Shown here piece after piece: positions 1 to 6,036 of a stretch of 24,534 nucleotides of DNA. The notes below the pieces were generated by a model. That model worked only from the letters and a program-made list of their open reading frames with translations, was not told the origin of the DNA and did no database searches. The stretch comes from a virus. Both the position numbers and the translations under genes were made by a program. The stretch covers positions 1 to 24,534 of IMG/VR virus record IMGVR_UViG_3300048837_000015; one strand, 5' to 3'. Each line of letters begins with the position of its first letter. Position 1 is the stretch's first letter.

Positions 1-316
1 AGGAATAGAGAAATTGCTCGATTCGACGTATGCGAGCGACACAGGCGAGATACTTGTCGTCTGAGACATCTGCTTTGTGTTCGGCAGAAGCGCGACGCAG
101 AGGACCGAAATTTTCATTCCGGACACGAGCGACCCCAGAGGTTGCCACTTTGAATTCTTCAGCCACACGAATGTCAGTCCATCCAGGCTGATAGACCCAC
201 GTGTCATCGTCCTGTTCATGTCTGAACAAGACGTCAGATAGTTTATTGTGGATCTTGATGACATCAGTAGACGTGAGATGTCTTGGCTTCGCTCTGATTC
301 GTTTTTCAGTTTCCAT
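1..316 (-). CDS. Putative helix-turn-helix DNA-binding protein (3' end cut by window)
   Basis: The reading frame opens with ATG at 316 and runs off the left edge, so only the first 105 residues are visible and the stop is missing. The start overlaps the end of the upstream 81-residue gene by 11 bases. Residues about 46-75 (GWTDIRVAEEFKVATSGVAR, then VRNENFGPLR) read like a helix-turn-helix in which a 'VAEEF-V' helix is followed by a recognition helix and a conserved FG-L segment, a pattern I associate with small phage DNA-binding proteins. Target and role are unknown. It belongs to the last transcription unit, behind promoter P1. The frame is certain to be open; the HTH reading is inference from pattern only. 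Confidence 0.6.
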   Translation of the reverse strand, partial: METEKRIRAKPRHLTSTDVIKIHNKLSDVLFRHEQDDDTWVYQPGWTDIRVAEEFKVATSGVARVRNENFGPLRRASAEHKADVSDDKYLACVARIRRIEQFLYS

Positions 317-551
317 GTTCAAGCCTTTCTGCTGCATATTCCATAGCGTTGCCGAGGATATCGTGCGCATCTTCAGGATACGCAGCGATGAATTGCTCCT
401 CAGTCATGAACGTGATCTCGTCCATCAGGTGAATTTCCACATGGTGGACCGTGTGGACTGGGACAATATCACCGATGTAGAGATCACCATCAGGTTCCAG
501 GAACACCTTCACGAGCATGTGGTCCCAGCCATCAAACTCGAAGATGTGCAT
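306..551 (-). CDS. Hypothetical protein, 81 aa, acidic
   Basis: An 81-residue acidic protein (MHIFEFDGWD at the start) with no motif that I recognise. The ATG at 551 lies three bases after the preceding gene's TGA, and GGAGGGC just upstream is a good ribosome binding site. Its 3' end overlaps the next gene (HTH protein) by 11 bases, so the two are probably translated together. The residues alternate strongly between hydrophobic and acidic, consistent with a small folded beta-rich domain, with a helical, Ala/Glu-rich C-terminal third. Function unknown. Reality as a gene is supported by the tight spacing, the ribosome binding site and the strand shared with all neighbours. Confidence 0.7.
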   Translation of the reverse strand: MHIFEFDGWDHMLVKVFLEPDGDLYIGDIVPVHTVHHVEIHLMDEITFMTEEQFIAAYPEDAHDILGNAMEYAAERLEHGN

Positions 552-554
552 TGA

Positions 555-791
555 TCAGCCCTCCACCTTGTGAAGCTGGCCGCTCTGCTGGCGGACATAC
601 TTCTGGCCGAAACCTTGGCCGAGCCGCTTGACCGAGTGAAGCCGGTAGCTCTGCTCGGTCATGGTCGCCCAGCAACCACGATGGATGGTCTTGGCATCGT
701 AGACGACCTCGCCCTTCTGGTTGGTGAAGGGGACGCCGAAGTCATCATGCGTCATCTTCTCGGCGCTGAGGTAGCGAACGGGATCAGCCAT
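555..791 (-). CDS. Conserved phage hypothetical protein, 78 aa
   Basis: I start this gene at ATG 791 (MADPVRYLSAEKMTHDDFGV), not at the longer in-frame start at 824, because GAGGAG lies about 8 bases before ATG 791 and the start then overlaps the upstream stop by 8 bases, the spacing usual in this genome. Mature features: a DDFGVPF motif at about 16-22, VYDAKT at 29-34, a GCWATMTEQSYR segment, and a Gly/Gln-rich C-terminal part (GLGQGFGQKYVR). This pattern resembles a small hypothetical protein that I recall from phages and proteobacteria, often next to a homologue of the preceding 75-residue protein, but no function is known to me. No catalytic motif is visible. Confidence 0.72.
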   Translation of the reverse strand: MADPVRYLSAEKMTHDDFGVPFTNQKGEVVYDAKTIHRGCWATMTEQSYRLHSVKRLGQGFGQKYVRQQSGQLHKVEG

Positions 792-1011
792 TCTTGATCT
801 CCTCGAGCTTGGCAGCAAGATCATCGTGAGCTTGCTGGAGCTGACCGCGCTTGTAGGTCTTGCCGAGGAGTTCGCCGGCCTTCGCCAGCATGTTCGTCGG
901 CGTGTAGGCCCGGTTCGCTTTCATGCCGGTCTGAATGTAGAGCTTGATCGCCGACTTGAGGGTGATCATCACGAAGGTGTTGACCTGAGCAGGTCCGGAG
1001 AAAGTCGTCAT
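784..1011 (-). CDS. Conserved hypothetical protein, 75 aa
   Basis: A 75-residue, mostly helical protein starting MTTFSGPAQVNTFVMITLKS. The central segment (GMKANRAYTPTNMLAKAGEL) followed by GKTYKRGQ is a pattern I recall from a widespread small hypothetical family in phages and bacteria; its function is unknown. It is the first gene after promoter P1, and AAGAGGCG lies just before the ATG, so it heads a transcript with the next genes. The Lys/Arg-rich middle could contact nucleic acid, but that is speculation. The stop overlaps the next start by 8 bases. Confidence 0.75.
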   Translation of the reverse strand: MTTFSGPAQVNTFVMITLKSAIKLYIQTGMKANRAYTPTNMLAKAGELLGKTYKRGQLQQAHDDLAAKLEEIKNG

Positions 1012-1049
1012 AGCATCGCCTCTTCTTTGGGCACCATTGCCCTACCTAC

Positions 1050-1078
1050 AGCCTACCCCGCGAGGGTCCTGAAGAAAA
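1050..1078 (-). promoter_or_regulatory. Promoter P1 (sigma70-like), drives 1011 to 1
   Basis: On the minus strand: -35 TTTTCT (1078-1073), 17-base spacer, -10 TAGGCT (1055-1050). It shares spacing, and the motif TAG-AGC-(-35), with the other sites in this window. The TAG just before it is the stop codon of the upstream gene. The -35 is the weakest of the set. Predicted start about 30 bases before ATG 1011. Confidence 0.5.
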
Positions 1079-1081
1079 GCT

Positions 1082-1480
1082 CTATATGTCGTCGCTAAAC
1101 GATACCTCAGACAAGGGATAATGCCCGAGAAGCTCTCGCTCCTCAAGAGCATGGACGCCATACGTCTGTGACGAGACGATGTTCCAGTCCTCATCAAGCC
1201 CAAGAAGGATGGCACGGTCTTCTCGTATCCTGGACGTCGACTTCTTGATAGAAATCACATACCAGAAACGAGTATCACGTCCTCCCTTGGAGGGATACAG
1301 GTTGCCGACAACGACTTTGTGAAGCGGCTCTGCACCGATTTTGTCAATCGCTGCGGCCAGTTTCTTATCAGCGGTCTTTCTGTTCATTCTTGCTTCCCAC
1401 TGATCTGCTGCGAAAGCTGCATATCCATGATCGTCACCCCTTGCGAGATGACGATTATAGATGGTTCCCCAGTCGATCAT
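1082..1480 (-). CDS. Hypothetical protein, 132 aa
   Basis: A 132-residue protein that I do not recognise. The N-terminal half (MIDWGTIYNRHLARGDDHGY onward) is helical with a tryptophan-containing DQWEARM segment; the second half looks like an alpha/beta domain (GRDTRFWYVISIKKSTSRI) ending in a very acidic tail (SFSDDI). The ATG shares a base with the upstream nucleotidyltransferase stop (TGATG), implying translational coupling. It is the last gene before promoter P1, whose -35 starts three bases after this gene's TAG stop. No membrane segment, signal peptide or catalytic motif is apparent. Confidence 0.75.
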   Translation of the reverse strand: MIDWGTIYNRHLARGDDHGYAAFAADQWEARMNRKTADKKLAAAIDKIGAEPLHKVVVGNLYPSKGGRDTRFWYVISIKKSTSRIREDRAILLGLDEDWNIVSSQTYGVHALEERELLGHYPLSEVSFSDDI

Positions 1481-2433
1481 CAGCCGAACATACGGTTGAT
1501 GATCTCCACCAGATAGGCAGTGTCGATGTGATCTTTGTCCTTCTCCTTGGCCTTGTTCAAGACCTCCGAGAAGTAGGCGACATCAACCCCGGTGAGTTGC
1601 TCCTCGAGGATGACAGGGTTCTCCAGATCGAGCTTGGAAATCTGCAAGCACATCTTGAGATACTGCCCGGCGTTGATCGTCCAGCCGCGCAGGATGAACT
1701 TCTTCGCCCTGAACACCGAGCACACCGGATACAGCGATCCTCGATAGACCAGCGTCCTCGACATGAGCGCGAGAAGCGAGTCCTGGTTCACGACCACGCC
1801 TTCATCCGGCGTCCAGTAGTTCATGCAATGCACGAAGTCGAAGTTCTCGTGGATCGCTTCTGGCCCGCCATAGAAGCGGATGATCACTTGCACCCCGCCC
1901 TTGAGGCTGATGGCGTTCGAGGACAGGAACACCGGATGATAGTCCGGCTTCTGCTTCTGGGCTTCCTCGTCCACCTTGCCTTCAGCCGGGAGATTGGCGT
2001 AGGCCTCTTCGAGATATTCGCCAGCCTCGGGGGTATCGCTGCCGCCGGTCTCGAAATACTGATAGTCCTTGGTCTGCTGGTCGCCGGCGACGCCAGCCGA
2101 CTTTACCACGATGCGGATGCGGTTCCTGCCCAGCGTGTCTTTCAGTTCCTGGACCGACATGTCATATTCGATCCCGCCCTGCTTCGCCACGCGGCCAGCC
2201 TTGAAAACCTCGAGATAGTGATGAGCCATCGCCAGCGTGGTCTCATAGGTCTTGAAGTAGAGGTCATAGTCGTTGACCTCTTCGCCCAGGAGCATGGACG
2301 CGATGGAACCGCCGGTCACGATGACATCACGCTTCGCCATCTTGCGGAGACGATCGTCCTCGATGGAGGCGAGCCACTTGTCGATCTTCTTGGTCAAAAT
2401 CTGGTTGATGGTCTTGATCTGTTTGCCACTCAT
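1480..2433 (-). CDS. Phage nucleotidyltransferase-like protein
   Basis: A 317-residue protein with a polymerase-beta-like nucleotidyltransferase signature near its N-terminus: VIVTGGSIASMLLG (about 37-50) followed by NDYDLYF (54-60), matching the GG(S)...D-x-D arrangement in which two Asp residues (D55, D57) bind metal. The same arrangement occurs in tRNA nucleotidyltransferase and MNT-type enzymes. The remaining ~250 residues contain beta-rich stretches (GGVQVIIRFYGGPEA) and a helical C-terminus, without further motifs I can name. The substrate (RNA end, nucleotide or protein) cannot be told from sequence. It overlaps the upstream 60-residue gene by ATGA. I recall similar phage proteins annotated simply as nucleotidyltransferases. 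Confidence 0.75.
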   Translation of the reverse strand: MSGKQIKTINQILTKKIDKWLASIEDDRLRKMAKRDVIVTGGSIASMLLGEEVNDYDLYFKTYETTLAMAHHYLEVFKAGRVAKQGGIEYDMSVQELKDTLGRNRIRIVVKSAGVAGDQQTKDYQYFETGGSDTPEAGEYLEEAYANLPAEGKVDEEAQKQKPDYHPVFLSSNAISLKGGVQVIIRFYGGPEAIHENFDFVHCMNYWTPDEGVVVNQDSLLALMSRTLVYRGSLYPVCSVFRAKKFILRGWTINAGQYLKMCLQISKLDLENPVILEEQLTGVDVAYFSEVLNKAKEKDKDHIDTAYLVEIINRMFG

Positions 2434-2612
2434 TTCGGAGGGTTCCTTTTCAGAGTTGTGACGACTTTCAGGTCCCCGTTGTCCAGGGACCTGAGATGGA
2501 TGCCGCAGAGCGGAATGTCGTCAATCCTCGTGATAGCCTTCTGCTGACATTTCTCGATCAGCGGCTTCTTGTAGTGCGATTGCACCTTGAGGATCGCACA
2601 GCATTCACTCAT
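2430..2612 (-). CDS. Small Cys/His protein, possible zinc finger, 60 aa
   Basis: I choose ATG 2612 (MSECCAILKVQSHYKKPL) because it overlaps the previous stop by 8 bases, as elsewhere here; the longer frame start at 2657 lies inside the upstream gene. The 60-residue product has four cysteines and a histidine arranged CC...EKCQQKA...PLCGIH, similar to small knuckles of the type C-x(n)-C-x(n)-C-x2-H that coordinate zinc. The C-terminal part is basic (KVVTTLKRNPPK), so nucleic-acid binding is possible. No family is assigned. Downstream it is ATGA-coupled to the nucleotidyltransferase, which might point to a joint role, but this is inference. Confidence 0.65.
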   Translation of the reverse strand: MSECCAILKVQSHYKKPLIEKCQQKAITRIDDIPLCGIHLRSLDNGDLKVVTTLKRNPPK

Positions 2613-2817
2613 GGAACACCTTGAGTCGCTGCTCGGCCCGCTCCGAGACAACAACACGGTTCTCCTCCCAGATCACCCAAGGACGGAGGCGGAGCTCTCC
2701 TTGGGCACGAAGGTCTTTCCAGGCAGCGTTCAAGGCGTCAACAGCCTCGCACATGCGAGTCGTTGCATCCTTGACGGGAGGCTGTGCCTTGCGGATTTCG
2801 AGACCGAACAGCTTCAT
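2605..2817 (-). CDS. Hypothetical protein, 70 aa, basic helical
   Basis: Start chosen at ATG 2817 (MKLFGLEIRKAQPPVKDATT) because it overlaps the upstream DUF1653-type gene by ATGA; the longer frame start at 2868 would lie within that gene. The product is short, helical and charged, with a long amphipathic stretch (DALNAAWKDLRAQGELRLRP) and a C-terminal part rich in Arg/Glu. I recognise no family. The MKLFGLEI opening is common among small phage proteins without assigned function. Confidence 0.65.
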   Translation of the reverse strand: MKLFGLEIRKAQPPVKDATTRMCEAVDALNAAWKDLRAQGELRLRPWVIWEENRVVVSERAEQRLKVFHE

Positions 2818-3017
2818 GATTGCCTCACGAACCGTCCGTCGAAGAACTCGGTGCATGGCCGCGTCCACCAGACCTCGGGTTCCCCCAAAGACCGATAGAT
2901 GACGACAGGAACAAGATCATGTTCCTGTATGCCGAAGCCAACGATTTCATACTGCCCTCCTTTCCGATGGGTCCAGTAGCCGAACTTCGGCTGTGACGAT
3001 GGGTCTGCGATTGTCAT
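2814..3017 (-). CDS. DUF1653-like protein, 67 aa
   Basis: Start at ATG 3017 (MTIADPSSQPKFGYWTHRKG), which overlaps the upstream stop by ATGA. The protein matches the hallmark pattern of DUF1653: a Y-x-H-x-K-G-G-x-Y-E-V/I-x-G opening (YWTHRKGGQYEIVG), then 'L-P-V-V-I-Y-R' and 'W-x-R-P...F-F' (WWTRPCTEFFDG). DUF1653 proteins are small SH3-like beta-barrel domains found in bacteria and phages with no proven function. Length about 67 residues is normal for the family. It sits between a GHKL-like ATPase gene and other small genes; nothing here specifies its partner. Confidence 0.8.
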   Translation of the reverse strand: MTIADPSSQPKFGYWTHRKGGQYEIVGFGIQEHDLVPVVIYRSLGEPEVWWTRPCTEFFDGRFVRQS

Positions 3018-4150
3018 TCCTTGATCATCCCCAAGATTTTGTCGAACAGAAACTGCTGCATTCCGCGCGAGCAGTCGGCGTAACCCATCGTATCGTGGAT
3101 CCATTCCTCGTAGATGGTGATCGCTAGGAAATCCCGACCGTTGTCGAGACACTGACGTGTGAACACCATCTTGCCACCCTTCGCCATAGCGAGGACGCCC
3201 GGCCCAAGATGCTCCACGAAGGTGAGCGCCTCAGGCTTGACGATGCAGTTCAGCTTGGTCAGCATCTCACACGCTTCCGCGACGACCGATGCCTGCGTCT
3301 CGGTCAGCGCGAACTCGGTGTAGTCATTCACGTTCCGAACCAGTTTCAGCAGGTTTCGGTTCGTTTCCTTCAGCTGAGCGTGTTCGCGGAACTTCTCGAT
3401 CGCATCGAGAAACTCCTCGCTCGGTTCAACGCAGTCGGAGAAGTCCAGGTCGTGTTCATAGAACTCGACATGGGGGTCCATCACCTTCACGCAGAACTCG
3501 GGATTGGCGATCCTCGGCAGACGCATACCGAGCTTGTAGTTCGCGTCCCAGACCGAGGCCAGCGTCCGATCCTCGGTCAGGCGCATTTCCGTCGTGAAGT
3601 TGTAGGTGAAACGGGTGGGTTTCAGCAGCTTCTGAACACGAACACCGCGATAGTAGAGAAAATTGCTCTTCCCGCGATAGACCTCGATGCCCTCGCCGAC
3701 GATCCACGGTTCGCCATGCAGGAAAATCTGGCCGCGTTCGCCGTGGACCTTCGAGATTTCAGGCCCTTCGACCACGAACACGGTGTCATTCTCGACGAAC
3801 ACGCCGCCGATGGTGCCACCCTCGTCAATGCAGTTGGCGTAGAGTTCACGATACGCCTGCCAGACCTCCCAGTCACGGCCGAGATCGACGGTGAACCCAA
3901 GCTGCTCTTCGTTCATGTAGACCATGCCGAAGGTCTTGCCACGGATTTCCTTGGGCTTCGTGCGGAACTGGATGGTCTCACCACCCGTGCGCAGGCTGAC
4001 AATGTGGCCCGTGCGGAGAAGGGTCGCGATGGCATATTTCAGGCCGGTGCCGAAGTAGCCAATGGGATTGTCGGTGTCCTTCACGGAGACACCCATAGTG
4101 CGGATCACGTCCAGATCGATGTGACCTTTGTTCGAGAAGTAGATAGCCAT
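3014..4150 (-). CDS. GHKL-like ATP-binding protein with C-terminal EExxH segment
   Basis: A 378-residue protein with two ATP-binding motifs of the GHKL (Hsp90/MutL/gyrase B) superfamily. NPIGYFGTGLKYA (28-40) matches the 'G-x-F-G-x-G-x-K' lid box, and RELYANCIDEGG (101-112) matches the N box (E-x-x-x-N-x-x-D-E). In canonical GHKL proteins the N box precedes the lid box; here the order is reversed, suggesting circular permutation. Near the C-terminus YEEWIHDTMGYADCSRG (347-363) has an E-E-x-x-H pattern followed by an Asp, as in degenerate or divergent zinc-peptidase helices, but whether it is catalytic is unclear. I recall phage homologues labelled only as ATP-binding proteins. The biological role is unknown. 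It is cytoplasmic: no signal or membrane segment. A good start is indicated by GAGAGGCGAAAGAC before ATG 4150. Confidence 0.75.
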   Translation of the reverse strand: MAIYFSNKGHIDLDVIRTMGVSVKDTDNPIGYFGTGLKYAIATLLRTGHIVSLRTGGETIQFRTKPKEIRGKTFGMVYMNEEQLGFTVDLGRDWEVWQAYRELYANCIDEGGTIGGVFVENDTVFVVEGPEISKVHGERGQIFLHGEPWIVGEGIEVYRGKSNFLYYRGVRVQKLLKPTRFTYNFTTEMRLTEDRTLASVWDANYKLGMRLPRIANPEFCVKVMDPHVEFYEHDLDFSDCVEPSEEFLDAIEKFREHAQLKETNRNLLKLVRNVNDYTEFALTETQASVVAEACEMLTKLNCIVKPEALTFVEHLGPGVLAMAKGGKMVFTRQCLDNGRDFLAITIYEEWIHDTMGYADCSRGMQQFLFDKILGMIKE

Positions 4151-4162
4151 GTCTTTCGCCTC

Positions 4163-4411
4163 TCAGGGTTGGTAGCCATGCACACAGTATTGCCCCGGAG
4201 CATCCGGAAGACAATAGCGCGGTGTCTCATGCTGATAAATGACCGGCTTCGGGAAATCTTCGGGGTTCCCATACGCGCGCGTTTCTACTTTACCGTTGCA
4301 GAACGTCTGCTTCATATGGTAGTCACCCCATGAGTAGACCTTGTCAAAGCAGTCGCTGACCGGGGCTGTTGAGCACCCGGCCAGGACCACAAGGAGGAGC
4401 AACCGGCTCAC
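4163..4411 (-). CDS. Small lipoprotein, 82 aa
   Basis: The start is GTG 4411, with GGAGG five bases ahead, overlapping the previous stop (GTGA). The protein begins MSRLLLLVVLAGCSTAPVS: a very short n-region, a hydrophobic core and the lipobox L10-A11-G12-C13, so signal peptidase II should cleave before Cys13 and the protein be lipid-anchored. Ser at +2 favours outer-membrane sorting in Gram-negatives. The 70-residue mature part has five further cysteines/His and no family I recognise; it is not proline-rich like Rz1 spanins. It is translationally coupled to a second exported protein upstream, suggesting an envelope function such as superinfection exclusion (inference, by analogy with phage lipoproteins like T5 Llp). 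Confidence 0.75.
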   Translation of the reverse strand: MSRLLLLVVLAGCSTAPVSDCFDKVYSWGDYHMKQTFCNGKVETRAYGNPEDFPKPVIYQHETPRYCLPDAPGQYCVHGYQP

Positions 4412-5004
4412 AGGAACCTCCGCCCAAAGAGAAGGCCGAGCCCAGAGAGGAGCAGGCCAGCAGGAGCAGGAAGAGGGACTGCCGGAGGCTGCGGCGGTTC
4501 AGGCTCGCAGCACGGAGTCTTCGGAGGCTCGCAGCAGACAACGACGATCGGCGGTTCCCACGGAACTGGAGGAGTAGACGGCGGCTCCCAGACACTGACA
4601 TACAGAGGAGGATTCGGATAAACCCACTCGGTCAAAATCGGAGACGGAGGGATCACCACGGTCCAGTTCTGACACTCGTCCAATTTGGCCATGATCAACG
4701 TTCGGCCAGACTCGTCAACGAACGTGTAGCCCTCGCCATATTGGTCGTCGGCGAAGACCAGTCCTTCTCCCTGCCAATACGGCTTTCCGTCTTTGGCATA
4801 GGACATCTTGAGAACGATGCTCCCTTTCGGAATGACCATCCTCTCCGGAATACCCTCCGGAACCTTGAACTCCTTCACTGCCCACTCATAGGAGCAGACA
4901 CCGTCGCAAGGCGCTCCGCCCGGTGTATACGGGCGAAGAGTAGAAGCTGCACCAGCGGTCGCGAGACACGCCAGAGCAACTGCGAGAACTATCGTCTTGG
5001 ACAT
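4408..5004 (-). CDS. Secreted protein with VPLPA-type (PEP-CTERM-like) sorting signal
   Basis: Start at ATG 5004 (MSKTIVLAVALACLATAGAA), preceded by GGAG at a good distance; the frame is open upstream to 5136, but that extension has no signal character and would overlap the promoter. Residues 1-20 form a typical Sec signal peptide with cleavage near AGA-A. The mature region (about 21-130) is unassigned. It is followed by a Pro/Cys-rich linker (135-175, including CCEPPKTPCCEPEPPQPP), then VPLPA (176-180), a hydrophobic segment (181-193) and GRRFL. Motif, membrane helix and terminal Arg pair at the very C-terminus are the tripartite layout of VPLPA-CTERM proteins, which alphaproteobacterial exosortases process. 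Such a signal on a phage protein is unusual. First gene after promoter P2. Confidence 0.75.
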   Translation of the reverse strand: MSKTIVLAVALACLATAGAASTLRPYTPGGAPCDGVCSYEWAVKEFKVPEGIPERMVIPKGSIVLKMSYAKDGKPYWQGEGLVFADDQYGEGYTFVDESGRTLIMAKLDECQNWTVVIPPSPILTEWVYPNPPLYVSVWEPPSTPPVPWEPPIVVVCCEPPKTPCCEPEPPQPPAVPLPAPAGLLLSGLGLLFGRRFL

Positions 5005-5033
5005 ACGGCTTCTCCATTGCCACCCATACGCCC

Positions 5034-5062
5034 AGCATGGCCTTGGAAGGGGCAAATGACAA
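5034..5062 (-). promoter_or_regulatory. Promoter P2, drives 5004 to 1082
   Basis: Minus strand: -35 TTGTCA (5062-5057), 17-base spacer, -10 CATGCT (5039-5034). The -35 begins three bases after the TAG stop of the upstream gene (TAG-AAC-TTGTCA). The spacer contains CCTTCCAAGG, a small palindrome. The predicted start lies about 22 bases before ATG 5004. Confidence 0.6.
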
Positions 5063-5065
5063 GTT

Positions 5066-5326
5066 CTATTTATCGTAATCGTTGACGGGACTTCCATCCG
5101 GATGGCAGATATAAACTCCCAACCATTCCGTCCCATCTTTTATCTCCAGTTCAGCCTGATTGGCTCTGATCCAATCGTAGAACCGGGGATCGCGTATCCA
5201 TTCGTAGCGGAAATTGAATTCCGTTCTCTCTTCTCGGATGAATGCGGCCCATCTCTCTTGGGCGGCGAACGGGATTTTCATCCCGAACGCCTTTCTGCAC
5301 TTATCTCTGAGAGTTGCGTGATCCAT
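5066..5326 (-). CDS. Hypothetical protein, 86 aa
   Basis: Start at ATG 5326 (MDHATLRDKCRKAFGMKIPF), sharing a base with the upstream TGA (TGATG); a TTG one codon earlier is possible but less likely. The product is charged and aromatic-rich in the centre (RTEFNFRYEWIRDPRFYDWI), with a C-terminal WLGVYICHPDGSPVNDYDK. I do not recognise a family. It ends the transcription unit of promoter P3 and its TAG stop directly abuts promoter P2. Confidence 0.65.
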   Translation of the reverse strand: MDHATLRDKCRKAFGMKIPFAAQERWAAFIREERTEFNFRYEWIRDPRFYDWIRANQAELEIKDGTEWLGVYICHPDGSPVNDYDK

Positions 5327-6036
5327 CAATCAAGCAACCTAGAATTATTTGTCGTTGTTATTGGACGATTCAGATTCACTTTATCACCAGCTTTACGACC
5401 TTCGATCATAGCCGAACCATCTGCACGAATACCACGACTACTCGTTGAACGAAGGGTGAGACTCGGAAGCATTTCCGACATCGCAGCCTCGATCACAGCA
5501 TACTTCTTAACCACGAGGTCAGTTCCGGTGCTGTCAGTCTTCACTTCACGAGCTTCCATCAACTCATAAATCTTTTCGTTGATCCGTTCAGCCATGCCCA
5601 GCATGAACGACCAATACTCGGTGTGACGTGAGAGGCCGGGGCGAGTTGGATTCTTGGGCAGATATTCGTGCCACTCTCGGTTCATCGAGTCGTGGATCAG
5701 CCTGAGCAGGAACTCATACATCTCAACATCTGCGTTGAAACCGAAACCGTTGGAAGTCTGCCGGCTGTTGGAATACCAAGTCACGACTCCGCAGAAGTGA
5801 CCAATCGTCTTGCTGCACCACTTCGCGCACGGATGCTGCGTTTTGATCCCATACTTGAACTCGCCGTGCAACATATCGCGCTTGGCTTCGGTGACCTCCA
5901 GGTCGGCTTCGGTCAAGCCATGCTCATCCATCAGCTTGTCAGCCTTGGCAAGAGCAGCCATGGCTTCGGCTTCGGTAGCGCCGCGCTCTTCGATCATATT
6001 CCGAAGGGCCAGGATTTTTGCGCGGATATCAGGCAT
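5326..6036 (-). CDS. DUF2786 domain protein
   Basis: A 236-residue protein whose N-terminus (about 5-50: KILALRNMIEERGATEAEAM, then AALAKADKLMDEHGL) matches DUF2786, the helical pair seen as 'K-I-x-x-L-L-A-L-A-x-x-x-x-x-x-x-E-A-x-x-A-x-x-K-A-x-x-L-M'. The middle part (about 60-150) is rich in aromatic residues with Cys/His (HPCAKWCSKTIGHFCGV), and the remainder is helical and then Ser/Arg/Asn-rich. DUF2786 proteins are frequent in phages and plasmids without known biochemical role. The ATG shares a base with the ligase stop (TAATG), so it is co-translated with ligase, and a link to DNA metabolism is a reasonable guess. Confidence is high for the domain, low for function. Confidence 0.8.
   Translation of the reverse strand: MPDIRAKILALRNMIEERGATEAEAMAALAKADKLMDEHGLTEADLEVTEAKRDMLHGEFKYGIKTQHPCAKWCSKTIGHFCGVVTWYSNSRQTSNGFGFNADVEMYEFLLRLIHDSMNREWHEYLPKNPTRPGLSRHTEYWSFMLGMAERINEKIYELMEAREVKTDSTGTDLVVKKYAVIEAAMSEMLPSLTLRSTSSRGIRADGSAMIEGRKAGDKVNLNRPITTTNNSRLLD

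Noticed and set aside
4163-4411. Rz1-type outer-membrane spanin
   Set aside because: It is a lipoprotein, but it is not proline-rich, is not nested in another gene, and no inner-membrane spanin is adjacent.
5005-5136. N-terminal extension of the VPLPA-sorted protein
   Set aside because: It would include the sequence of promoter P2 and hide the signal peptide inside the protein; ATG 5004 has both a ribosome site and a typical signal peptide.
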